Shown: positions 23,079 to 31,441 of the stretch, in pieces
Numbering within the stretch: the first letter of the stretch is position 1
Layout of the letters: each line of letters opens with the position of its first letter
DNA from: Ruminococcus sp.
GTDB lineage: Bacteria > Bacillota > Clostridia > Oscillospirales > Ruminococcaceae
Reading direction: 5' to 3'
NCBI GenBank assembly: GCA_016288815.1
Contig: JAEELF010000068.1
Span: 1-48,703, forward strand
Length of the DNA stretch: 48,703 nt
Program-made: the position numbers and the translations under genes
Notes under the pieces: model-generated
The model's database searches: none
What the model was told of the DNA's origin: nothing
What the model saw: the letters and a program-made list of their open reading frames with translations, nothing else

Positions 23079-24204
23079 TGATCTAAAAATAGCTACAATG
23101 ACTTTTCATATGGCTCATAATTATGGGGCCATGTTGCAGGCGTATGCTTTAGTAAAAGCAATCAATGATTTGGGATACGATTGTGAGGTTTTAGATTATA
23201 GATTTCCATATATAGATCAATGGGAAGGTGTTCATACTCGGAATGAAATAACAAAAAAAGAAGGGCGATTAAAAGGTAATCTCAAGTATATATACCGTCA
23301 CATAAAAGGCTATTATCGAAACATTAGCAGAAAAAGAATAAAATTTGATTGCTTTATGCGAAATGAAATGCGCTTATCAAAAAAAGTCTATTTTGATCGA
23401 AATGAATTAGTAAACGTACGATATGATGCTGTTATTTTCGGTAGCGATCAAATATGGAATCCGGATCTGACAAATGGGTTTGCCGTTGAATATTTTGGAA
23501 AATACGCAGGGGATGCCAAACGGATAGCTTATGGTGCAAGTTGTGGTACGGATTCGTTCAAAGAGGAATGGCGAGAGACTATTGAACCCTTATTGAAAAG
23601 TTTTACTGCAATTGGTGTTAGAGAATCTGGTCTTGCCCAATATATAGAATCGCATTATGGTCTGGCAGCTGAAACCGTTTTAGATCCGGTTTTTCTTCTT
23701 GATAAGCAGAGGTGGGATAGTATAGCTGAAAAAGCGGAAATAGATATTAGTGAACCATACTTGCTCGTCTATGCATTTCAAACAAGTAATGATATATATG
23801 ATTTGGCTAGAAAGATTGCAAAAGAAAGGAAACTAAATCTAATTAGTATTACATACCAAAAAATGGATAATCAGAACGATATTGTTCAATTGATCGATTG
23901 TGGCCCGTTGGATTTTGTGTCTTTGATAAAAAATGCAGAGTATGTATGTACCACGTCTTTCCATGGAATGGCTTTTTCTATAATTTATGAAAAGAATTTT
24001 TATTGTATTGGACATCCTAAATACAGTTCCAGAAATAAAGACTTGTTAGAATTGATAGGATTACAGGATAGATTATTAAGTAGTTATGATGAATCAATGA
24101 GATTATCTGATTGTAATTATAAAAATGCACGGTTAGTTCTTTCTGAAATGATCAAAAGCTCAAAAGAATTCATTTTGAGTAATTTAGAAAATATGTGTTC
24201 CTGA
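23071..24204 (+). CDS. Polysaccharide pyruvyl transferase family protein
   Basis: A 377-residue protein of the polysaccharide pyruvyl transferase family, which adds pyruvate ketals to sugars of exopolysaccharides from phosphoenolpyruvate. Family marks are the N-terminal HNYGAMLQAYAL, the loop VIFGSDQIWNPDLT, and the C-terminal CTTSFHGMAFSIIY. The ATG at 23071 overlaps the GT4 stop and follows GGGAGAATGA. Such genes often stand next to F420-hydrogenase-beta-like proteins in polysaccharide loci, as here. AT-rich like its neighbours. The modification would give the polysaccharide negative charge. Confidence 0.9.
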   Translation: MSNDLKIATMTFHMAHNYGAMLQAYALVKAINDLGYDCEVLDYRFPYIDQWEGVHTRNEITKKEGRLKGNLKYIYRHIKGYYRNISRKRIKFDCFMRNEMRLSKKVYFDRNELVNVRYDAVIFGSDQIWNPDLTNGFAVEYFGKYAGDAKRIAYGASCGTDSFKEEWRETIEPLLKSFTAIGVRESGLAQYIESHYGLAAETVLDPVFLLDKQRWDSIAEKAEIDISEPYLLVYAFQTSNDIYDLARKIAKERKLNLISITYQKMDNQNDIVQLIDCGPLDFVSLIKNAEYVCTTSFHGMAFSIIYEKNFYCIGHPKYSSRNKDLLELIGLQDRLLSSYDESMRLSDCNYKNARLVLSEMIKSSKEFILSNLENMCS

Positions 24205-24232
24205 TATTATGAACGCATTAAGGGAGGATAAA

Positions 24233-25771
24233 ATGAGTTCTAAAGCAGAATTTAGCAAAAGAAGAATAATGATAAATATGATATATAGTGTAATCGCCTT
24301 TTTGCTGAATTTGTTCATTAGTTTTTATATTACGCCCTTTATTACTAAAAATCTTGGTTCAGATGCATACGGCTTTCTTAAAATGTCAAATGACTTCGCC
24401 AATTACGCAACAGTTTTTAGTATTGCTTTGAATTCCATGTCCAGCCGATTCATCATGTTAGAGCGTGAAAGAGGTAATATAGATAAAGCCAATAAGTATT
24501 TTTCTGCTGTGACAGTATCAAATATTGTATTATCGGTTATTTTGTTAATTCCTTCCTTGTTGATTGTGCTTTTTTTGGATTCTATCGTTAATATTCCTGT
24601 ACAAATGGTGTATGAGGTAAAGATTACATTTGCGTTAACATTTATTACTTTTATTATCAATCTCTTTTTTTCAACATATGGAAATTGTTATTTTTTGTCT
24701 AATCATTTAGACAAAAACAATATCCGAAATGTTGAATCAAATATTATCAAAATCATTTGTATTATAGGATTGTACTATGTTTTTAGTCCGAGTATAATTT
24801 TTATGGCGATAGGCACTTTTATTGCAACTGTTTACATTGTTATATGCAATTTTTATTATCATAAAAAGTTAACACCTGATTTAAAAATATACCATAATTC
24901 ATTCGATACAGCATTATTTCGGGAGATACTATCTTCTGGTATTTGGAATAGTATTACGAGATTAAGTCAGATCTTTTCGTCTGGCCTTGACCTATTGATT
25001 GCAAATCTGCTGATTGGCTCCACTGAGATGGGGTATTTATCCGTTGCTAAAACAATTCCTAATATTACGGCAACTTTTAACGCGACAATCTCAAGTGTTT
25101 TCAGTCCGAATATGATGAAGTTGTATGCTGATGGAAACAATAATGAACTGATTGCAACTACAAAATCGGCAATGAAAATAATGTGCGTATTCTGTTGTAT
25201 CCCTTCGGCAATTCTTATCGTAATAGGAGAGCAATTCTTTTCTCTATGGGTTCCTGAACAGCCTTCAAGAGTAATAAATATCCTGTCTGTATTAACAATT
25301 ACTAACAGTTGTATTACAGGGCCATTGCAACCTATTTATCAAATTTTTACTATAACAAATCACGTTAAGTCCAGCTCGATTGCGTTGATAACATATGGTG
25401 TGTGGAGTATCTCAACAACATACATATGCATAAAAGTCACATCTTTGGGAGTGTATGCAATAGCTGGCGTAAGTTTAGTCGGATCAGTGTTGATTGCTCT
25501 ACTATTCCATGCTCCCTTTGCAGCTAAATATATTGGCATGCCGTGGCATTGTTTCTTTCCCGAATTGATAAAAAGTGTTGTTTCTCTTTTTATTGTATGT
25601 GTTGCTGGATTTGGAGTGAAAAGTCTTTTTTCTGATGTTAGCTGGTTTATTTGGTTTGCACAGGCAGCAATTATTACTGTTTTGGGAGTTTCCTTGAACT
25701 TTGTTTTAGTGTTAAATAAGGCAGAAAAAAAGTGGGTAATTGACAGGGCTCTAAAACGTGTAAAAAGGTAG
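24233..25771 (+). CDS. Oligosaccharide flippase (Wzx-like)
   Basis: A 512-residue membrane protein with about 12-14 hydrophobic segments, the size of MOP-superfamily flippases that move lipid-linked repeats across the membrane. The N terminus NLFISFYITPFITKNLGSDA and the ANYATVFSIALNSMSSRFI segment are typical of capsule/EPS flippases of Firmicutes. GGGAGGATAAA lies before the ATG at 24233. It replaces the truncated flippase at 21614. The gene is strongly AT-rich. No Wzy-like polymerase was recognised beside it. Confidence 0.92.
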   Translation: MSSKAEFSKRRIMINMIYSVIAFLLNLFISFYITPFITKNLGSDAYGFLKMSNDFANYATVFSIALNSMSSRFIMLERERGNIDKANKYFSAVTVSNIVLSVILLIPSLLIVLFLDSIVNIPVQMVYEVKITFALTFITFIINLFFSTYGNCYFLSNHLDKNNIRNVESNIIKIICIIGLYYVFSPSIIFMAIGTFIATVYIVICNFYYHKKLTPDLKIYHNSFDTALFREILSSGIWNSITRLSQIFSSGLDLLIANLLIGSTEMGYLSVAKTIPNITATFNATISSVFSPNMMKLYADGNNNELIATTKSAMKIMCVFCCIPSAILIVIGEQFFSLWVPEQPSRVINILSVLTITNSCITGPLQPIYQIFTITNHVKSSSIALITYGVWSISTTYICIKVTSLGVYAIAGVSLVGSVLIALLFHAPFAAKYIGMPWHCFFPELIKSVVSLFIVCVAGFGVKSLFSDVSWFIWFAQAAIITVLGVSLNFVLVLNKAEKKWVIDRALKRVKR

Positions 25772-25784
25772 GAGATGGCTAAAA

Positions 25785-26930
25785 GTGGTTCAGAGTGTAT
25801 TTACAAAAAAAGAAAAGTGCTGTGGATGTTCTGCTTGTTTTTCTGCCTGTTCGCGCAATGCAATTTCAATGGTTAGTGATTCAGAAGGCTTTTGTTATCC
25901 TGAAATTAATAGAAATCGTTGTATATCATGTGGTTTATGCGTGAAAGTCTGCCCATTTGGAGAGGTTCCTAAAACAGAAATCAAGCAATCCATATATGCT
26001 TGTAAGAATAAAACGCTAAATGAAAGACTAAATAGTAGCAGCGGGGGGGTCTTTTCAAAACTGTGTAAATATATGGAAAAAGAACATGGAGTGATTTACG
26101 GTGCAGCTTTTGATGACTTGTTTGCCGTTAAGCATATGCGAAGTGAAGATGCGGAGGAATGGAGAAAGTTCTGTGTATCTAAGTATGTTCAAAGCGATAT
26201 GAACGATTGCTTTCGTAAAGCAAGGAGTGATCTTCAAGCGGGAAAGAAAATCCTGTTTTCCGGTGCGCCTTGCCAAATTGCGGGACTTCTGAAATTGATT
26301 ACTGATGAAGAGCGGGTAAATTTGTATACATGTGATATTGTTTGCCACGGAGTTCCAAGTCCGCTTATGTGGAAGGAGTATTTGACAAAAACTTTTAAAG
26401 GAGAAATCGGGGCAATATCTTTTAGAGATAAATCCGGTGTTGGATGGCATAATAGTACGCTGACTATCCTTGATCGTAATGGTGAAATAAGAATAAAAGA
26501 AGCCCAAAACGAAGGCTTGTTTTTTAAATTGTATTTTAACCATTTAGTCATCAGGCCATCTTGTCACATCTGTCCGTTCTCCAATTATGAGCGTGTCGGG
26601 GACATAACATTGGGGGATTATTGGGGAATCGAAAAACATCATCCGGATTTTGATGATGATTTAGGCATATCGCTGGTAATGTGTAACACAGAAAAAGGAC
26701 ATGAATTGTTCTCGTTGATAAAGGATGATCTGGAATTCTTTCAAATGAACAGAGAAGAGTGCATTCAGCCAAATCTGCGTGAGCCTGCACGACCTTCTTC
26801 TAACCGAGATTTGTTTTGGAGAGCGTATGATAGGTATGGCTTTAGAAAAGCGTGTAAGATAGTGGGACTCATTCCCAAAACTACATATGAAAAAATATGG
26901 TTCAGAATCGTTCGTAAGATGTTTCTATAG
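25785..26930 (+). CDS. F420-hydrogenase-beta-like iron-sulfur protein of the polysaccharide locus
   Basis: A 381-residue protein. Residues about 10-65 form a two-[4Fe-4S] ferredoxin domain with CCGCSACFSAC and CISCGLCVKVCPFG. The rest is the coenzyme F420 hydrogenase/dehydrogenase beta domain, with SSSGGVFSKL, FSGAPCQIAGLL and CDIVCHGVPSP. Members in bacteria lacking F420 sit in polysaccharide loci next to pyruvyl transferases; a redox step on a sugar is suspected but undefined. The start is GTG at 25785 with AGGAG about 10 bases before it; no in-frame ATG fits better. Last gene of the plus-strand half. Confidence 0.87.
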   Translation: MVQSVFTKKEKCCGCSACFSACSRNAISMVSDSEGFCYPEINRNRCISCGLCVKVCPFGEVPKTEIKQSIYACKNKTLNERLNSSSGGVFSKLCKYMEKEHGVIYGAAFDDLFAVKHMRSEDAEEWRKFCVSKYVQSDMNDCFRKARSDLQAGKKILFSGAPCQIAGLLKLITDEERVNLYTCDIVCHGVPSPLMWKEYLTKTFKGEIGAISFRDKSGVGWHNSTLTILDRNGEIRIKEAQNEGLFFKLYFNHLVIRPSCHICPFSNYERVGDITLGDYWGIEKHHPDFDDDLGISLVMCNTEKGHELFSLIKDDLEFFQMNREECIQPNLREPARPSSNRDLFWRAYDRYGFRKACKIVGLIPKTTYEKIWFRIVRKMFL

Positions 26931-27243
26931 TTGGTTTGCTTTGGAATATGGAATAGTCAAAAAGGTATATCAAGAGGACTTTCAAATACTAGTATGATCA
27001 TGTGTCAAGCGTGATGAGTGCCAACCCAAGTGAACCCCTTAGTGTAACGGACGAGGGAGAGCCTTTATTGGTACGGTTAATCTTTGGGGTGATGTAGTCA
27101 CTAAGATGTATTAGAACATAACCGTTTTGTGATAATCTGTATGTTCTAATACCATGAAAAACACTCCGTTTTTAGTAAATAATGGATAATGTAATTTGTC
27201 AGGGCTCTTTGGGCAGCTGCCTTTTGGAATGGGTGAAAAATGC
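26931..27243. other. Non-coding junction between the two polysaccharide half-loci
   Basis: No gene is supported. The stretch lies between convergent gene sets and holds one clear structure, the inverted repeat at 27108-27152. It may be a remnant left by recombination. Confidence 0.5.
27108..27152. repeat. 13-bp inverted repeat, possible mobile-element remnant
   Basis: GTATTAGAACATA (27108-27120) and its exact complement (27140-27152) are separated by 19 bases. It has no T-tract typical of a terminator. Confidence 0.5.
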
Positions 27244-27279
27244 AGGCGGTTCCTTCAGTTTTATCCGAAGGAACCGCCT
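27244..27279. terminator. Bidirectional terminator at the end of both polysaccharide operons
   Basis: A perfect 13-bp stem, AGGCGGTTCCTTC (27244-27256) and its complement (27267-27279), around a 10-base loop. On the minus strand GCATTTTTC follows. Confidence 0.82.
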
Positions 27280-27283
27280 TGCC

Positions 27284-28270
27284 TTATTCTTTTGCCTTAA
27301 TTTTTCGTATGGGAAGCAGAAGTTCACGAGCCAAACAGTAAAACTGAGGATGATTAAGTTTGAGCTTTGTTTTGCGGCATCCGGTGTAGCGAAACGGGGA
27401 GAGACCCCTGGCAGCTTTTTTTATCTCAGGTATAGAAAGCTGCTTCTCAGACTTTTCAAGATTTGCAAACTTTAGCATCATTAAATTCGCATGACAGTCG
27501 GTCATGTAGAGCAGAGCTTTTCTTTCGTCAGCCCCCTTGGCGTGTTTTTTTATTTCATCTGTATATCCTACAATGCAGGCTGCAAGGCCGTTGACACTTC
27601 TGGAGGTATCCTTTTCTGACATCAGCGAGCCAGCACGAAGTCTTCTGACGTAGAGTGCTTCGTTTAAATAAGAGACTCTATCAGCCTTGATATAAGCGAT
27701 CGCAGAGAACAGTTCGTCTTCGTGCATGATACCCTTTAAGAATCTCAGTTTGTATTTTTCAATGAAATCTCTCCGGAATAGATGAAGCCATGCACAGGCG
27801 AAAAAATCTCCATTTTTTTTCTGGCTCAGGAGCAGCTTTGCACCGCTGCCGGTGCAGTACATTCTTTTCTTTACGAGGTCCTCAGTGTATTCCTTATCTT
27901 CAAAATCCTCATATATCGTTTCGGCGTTGAAGCAAACTATTTCAGCAGCCTCGTGCTCCAAATGCGACACAAGGTGTTCGATCGTTTCTGGCTTGATGGA
28001 ATCGTCGCTGTCAACGAAGTAAATGTATTCACCAACGGCAATGTCAAGTCCTGCGTTCCTCGCATCGGAGAGCCCGCCGTTCACCTTGTGTATGACCTTT
28101 ACCCTTTTGTCCGATGCGGCGTATTCATCACAGATCGAGCCGCAGTTGTCGGGCGAGCCGTCATCCACTAATATTATCTCAAGGTCAGTATATGTCTGCG
28201 CAAGGACGCTGTCGACACATTCGCGAAGATATTTTTCGACATTGTATATCGGTATTATGACTGAAACCAT
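27284..28270 (-). CDS. Glycosyltransferase family 2
   Basis: A 328-residue GT-A glycosyltransferase. It has the N-terminal VSVIIPIYNVEKYLRECVDS, the nucleotide-binding VDDGSPDN, the metal-binding DSDD (in YFVDSDDSI), and the acceptor/base region GIMHEDELFSAI with ED. It resembles EpsH/EpsJ-type transferases of exopolysaccharide clusters. AGGAAG precedes the ATG. It is the last gene of the minus-strand operon. The sugar is not predictable. Confidence 0.92.
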   Translation of the reverse strand: MVSVIIPIYNVEKYLRECVDSVLAQTYTDLEIILVDDGSPDNCGSICDEYAASDKRVKVIHKVNGGLSDARNAGLDIAVGEYIYFVDSDDSIKPETIEHLVSHLEHEAAEIVCFNAETIYEDFEDKEYTEDLVKKRMYCTGSGAKLLLSQKKNGDFFACAWLHLFRRDFIEKYKLRFLKGIMHEDELFSAIAYIKADRVSYLNEALYVRRLRAGSLMSEKDTSRSVNGLAACIVGYTDEIKKHAKGADERKALLYMTDCHANLMMLKFANLEKSEKQLSIPEIKKAARGLSPFRYTGCRKTKLKLNHPQFYCLARELLLPIRKIKAKE

Positions 28271-28285
28271 TTTTTATCTTCCTAA

Positions 28286-29263
28286 TTAACGTTTTAATAG
28301 TCTGTTTACTCTTTTTTTCAGGAGAACTAACCTTATAATAGCATTTCCGCTAAGGAAATAAGAGAGAATGTATTTGACTAGCATCCCTCTTTCGCGTATA
28401 CTCAGAAGCGGTCTTACTGTCTTGCGGTAACCGGAGTTGTTGCCGGAATAAAGGTGCCGTTCAGCGATATCGAGGGTGCTTTGGTTTTTCCTCCTTTTGC
28501 GTTGATCTTCAGTTAGCTTGGCAAGCTGAGCCGCATACTTCTCTTCGACCAGCTGTAATGCTGATATGTATGAGCTCGGCTCTTTGGACAGAAAGTTAGA
28601 ATTGAGATAATGGTAGTATACTATCAAAGGCTTTTTGATATATACAACCGCAGAAGCCATGCATATCCTGTATGCAAGGTCAACTTCGTGAAGCTCGGGG
28701 AGCGCGATGTCAAATCCGTCTATCTCTATCAGTCTGCTCTTGAACGCCATGATAGTGCTCGTTCTGCCGAGATAAGGCGTGACAAAGAATTCGTTCCTGC
28801 CTGTATTGAATTGATGGTGAAAATCTATTCTGTATTTTTTATCTTTAAAACAGTATGCATCTGTCCAATCTGAGGATACGGCGCTGATATGCGGGTACCG
28901 CTCAAAGAATTCGACTTGGACCGAGGTCTTATTTGGCAGCCATTCATCATCATCGTCGAGAAAAGCCACCAGATTACCCTTTGCAGCCTTGATCCCGACA
29001 TTACGGGCGTAGTTGACACCTTTTGTATCTTCAGGAGAGATCCTGATATATGATATCCAATCATATTTATCGGCCAGAGATTTCATATACTCTTGTGTAT
29101 GATCTGTTGATGCATCATCTACAACAATGAGGTCGATGTCTTCATAGGTCTGGTTGAAAACGCTTTTTATTGCTCTTGGAAGAAGGTCTATTCTGTTGTG
29201 CGTGGTTATTATCGCAGTAACGGAATGCTCAGTTCTTTCGCCAAGGGGACGATACAGATCCAT
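28286..29263 (-). CDS. Glycosyltransferase family 2
   Basis: A 325-residue GT-A enzyme. Visible motifs are VTAIITTHNRIDLLPRAI, IVVDDASTD, NYARNVGIKAAKG and the DxD-like LDDDDEWLP. The later LPELHEVDLAYRI matches the ED acceptor motif region. The C-terminal ~90 residues are basic and may associate with the membrane. It follows the GT4 gene by 23 bases and precedes the last GT2 gene by 15, with GGAG before its ATG. Part of repeat-unit assembly in the polysaccharide locus; donor and linkage unknown. Confidence 0.92.
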   Translation of the reverse strand: MDLYRPLGERTEHSVTAIITTHNRIDLLPRAIKSVFNQTYEDIDLIVVDDASTDHTQEYMKSLADKYDWISYIRISPEDTKGVNYARNVGIKAAKGNLVAFLDDDDEWLPNKTSVQVEFFERYPHISAVSSDWTDAYCFKDKKYRIDFHHQFNTGRNEFFVTPYLGRTSTIMAFKSRLIEIDGFDIALPELHEVDLAYRICMASAVVYIKKPLIVYYHYLNSNFLSKEPSSYISALQLVEEKYAAQLAKLTEDQRKRRKNQSTLDIAERHLYSGNNSGYRKTVRPLLSIRERGMLVKYILSYFLSGNAIIRLVLLKKRVNRLLKR

Positions 29264-29286
29264 TATTTACTCCTTAGGTCGTTTCA

Positions 29287-30360
29287 TTATTTTTCACTTA
29301 TATGTTCCATGAGTGCGTACAGCTTGCAGGCGGAACGCCTCCAGCTGTATTTGTTGAGAACTTCATAGTTGTCTTCGATCTTGCCGGACATGATCTTGTC
29401 TATGTTTATATCTTGGTAATCAAGCGGGTCAATATACCACACCGAATCACCATAGATCTCGGGGAGAGAAGTGGTATTTGATACGATACACCGGGCTCCG
29501 GTGCTCATCGCTTCAAGAGGAGGTATGCCGAATCCTTCATACAGAGAGGGCTGTAAAAACGCTTTGCAGTGAGTCATCAGAGCTTTTACCTGTTCATCGC
29601 TCAGATATCCGGCATAGATCAGATTATCAAGTTTTGTGTCGAGAGCGGTATCGCTTGTGCTTAAGCTGTTGGTGCCTGAAACGACAAATCTGTACTGCGG
29701 GTTCTGCTTTGCCGCTTCCACGATCCACTTAAAATTCTTATGATAAGATCTGCTGCCAAGTGCGAAAAAGTATTTTCCCTCCTCCAAGCCGTATTTCGCT
29801 ATCACGCTTTTATCTGGCTCGATTCTTTTGAAATGCTGCCAAGCACTCAGGATAACAACTATCTTATGGGGGCGAACATGGTACAGCCTTGCAATATCAT
29901 CCTTGGAATAATTGCTGCAGGTAACGACCGCTTTTGCTCTTTTAACATTCAGAAATGCCTTGAACATATAAAAAAGCCTTGTGAGCTTTTTAAAAACAGT
30001 GTTGGCATTTGGCTTGCAGCGTTCAATTATGCAGTCGTAAATTGCTACGATATCGCAATTCCGGAACGGAAGAGAAAGTGTGAGATCCATAGATAAAGCG
30101 TTCTTACTTTTTACATAATCGCTGAATCCGAACCAGTTCCACTTTTTTACAGCTTTTTTATCTGAGAAATCTATCGGTACTCGGCACACTTCAATATTCT
30201 TGAAAAAGAATTCTCTTTCCCCGTTACTTGGGATAACTACCTCTAATTCCCCTGGGTTGACAATACTATCCAACTCATGCATCAGCTCAAGCGCAGATCT
30301 GTGTATTCCGTATATCTCCTTATTGGTAAGCGAGATGCCATTTAGAATAAACTTCCTCAT
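29287..30360 (-). CDS. Glycosyltransferase family 4, tandem paralogue 2
   Basis: A 357-residue GT4-type enzyme. Its C-terminal half has KYFFALGSRSYHKNFKWIVE, YAGYLSDEQVKALMTHCKAF, and the signature SLYEGFGIPPLEAMSTGA with the E-x7-E. The same segments occur in the next gene upstream (30381-31427), so the two are tandem paralogues. The start at 30360 follows GGAGG. The gene is transcribed with the rest of the minus-strand polysaccharide operon. Mannosyl- or rhamnosyltransferase activity would be typical of this subgroup, but this is not determinable. Confidence 0.92.
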   Translation of the reverse strand: MRKFILNGISLTNKEIYGIHRSALELMHELDSIVNPGELEVVIPSNGEREFFFKNIEVCRVPIDFSDKKAVKKWNWFGFSDYVKSKNALSMDLTLSLPFRNCDIVAIYDCIIERCKPNANTVFKKLTRLFYMFKAFLNVKRAKAVVTCSNYSKDDIARLYHVRPHKIVVILSAWQHFKRIEPDKSVIAKYGLEEGKYFFALGSRSYHKNFKWIVEAAKQNPQYRFVVSGTNSLSTSDTALDTKLDNLIYAGYLSDEQVKALMTHCKAFLQPSLYEGFGIPPLEAMSTGARCIVSNTTSLPEIYGDSVWYIDPLDYQDINIDKIMSGKIEDNYEVLNKYSWRRSACKLYALMEHISEK

Positions 30361-30380
30361 AATTATCCTCCTGCATTGGT

Positions 30381-31427
30381 TCACAGCCTTTTAAGCAGAA
30401 TGAGCAATCGTTTTGCTGATGATCTCCAGCTGAAACTATCGAGCGCTCCCTTAGATGGGGACGTTGCTGCTTCCAGCAATGCTCCTAGGTCATACTCGTA
30501 CTTATACGGGTCGATATATACAGCTGAATCTCCAAGTATCTCTGGCATTGATGCGGAATTTGAGGAGATGACCTTTGCTCCCAGCGCCAGTGCCTCGAGC
30601 GGCGGTATCCCGAATCCCTCGAATGTTGACGGGAACAGGAATGCCTTGCAGTTTTTCATCAGCGACTTGACCTGTTCATCGGAGATGTACCCGACAAAAA
30701 CAAGGTTGTCAATGCCGCTGAGATCGAGCTTTTCACTTGAATTCTTGACACTTCCTCCGGCAATAACGAATATTTCTTTCGGATTCCTTTTTGCTTCTTC
30801 GACTATCCATTTGAAATTCTTGCGTTCTTCAAGACTTCCGAGTGCGAAAAAGTACTGTCCTTTTCTGATCTGTGGATATTCGCCAAACAGCGAGTCGTCA
30901 TCATCGACTCCGAGAATATGCTGCCACCCATTCCCTATGGTGGATATTCTTTTCTTTGGGACGTGATATATCTCGGATATCTGCCCTTTTGAAAACTCGC
31001 TGACTGTAATTATCGGCTTTCTGCTTCTTGCGATGACGAAGTAATTCAGTCTGTGCCACAAGCTGGAAATCCTGCCATAGATGTTTTTATACTCGTTGGT
31101 CAGGACCTTGTATCCAATGTCATGAACGACAGCGATCCCCGGGTGTATCAGCGGGGTGATATTGCAGAAGCCTACACTTACCGCGTTATGCTTTATCAGG
31201 TATGCGGGGAGCGATGTCTGCGTCCAGAGCAGACCCTTGACCCTGCCGTAATGCACGACTTTGATGTTCTCAAATTTTCCGCAGATGTTCACATATTCAG
31301 GGACAATGATCTCGAATTCGTTTCTCTTTATCATCTTATCGAGCGCTTTCAGTATCTCGTCGGCATACCGGTACTGACCTGTCATACGCTGTGCATAGAC
31401 CTGACCGTCAAAAACTATTTTTTTCAA
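30381..31427 (-). CDS. Glycosyltransferase family 4, tandem paralogue 1
   Basis: A 348-residue GT4-type enzyme beginning MKKIVFDGQVYAQRMTGQYR. The C-terminal half shows YFFALGSLEERKNFKWIVEE, VGYISDEQVKSLMKNCKAFL and STFEGFGIPPLEALALGA. These are nearly the same as in the following gene and indicate an old duplication. The start codon is TTG at 31427; GGAGGGAG lies 4 bases upstream and no ATG fits. The gap to the next gene is 20 bases. It adds a sugar to the lipid-linked repeat. Confidence 0.9.
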   Translation of the reverse strand: MKKIVFDGQVYAQRMTGQYRYADEILKALDKMIKRNEFEIIVPEYVNICGKFENIKVVHYGRVKGLLWTQTSLPAYLIKHNAVSVGFCNITPLIHPGIAVVHDIGYKVLTNEYKNIYGRISSLWHRLNYFVIARSRKPIITVSEFSKGQISEIYHVPKKRISTIGNGWQHILGVDDDDSLFGEYPQIRKGQYFFALGSLEERKNFKWIVEEAKRNPKEIFVIAGGSVKNSSEKLDLSGIDNLVFVGYISDEQVKSLMKNCKAFLFPSTFEGFGIPPLEALALGAKVISSNSASMPEILGDSAVYIDPYKYEYDLGALLEAATSPSKGALDSFSWRSSAKRLLILLKRL

Positions 31428-31441
31428 ATGATCTCCCTCCG

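Noticed and set aside
26931-27243. Insertion sequence at the junction
   Set aside because: No transposase frame and no target duplication seen; only one inverted repeat.
27182-27475. 97-codon plus-strand frame at the end of the polysaccharide locus
   Set aside because: It runs through a terminator hairpin and into the 3' end of the GT2 gene on the other strand. No ribosome site.
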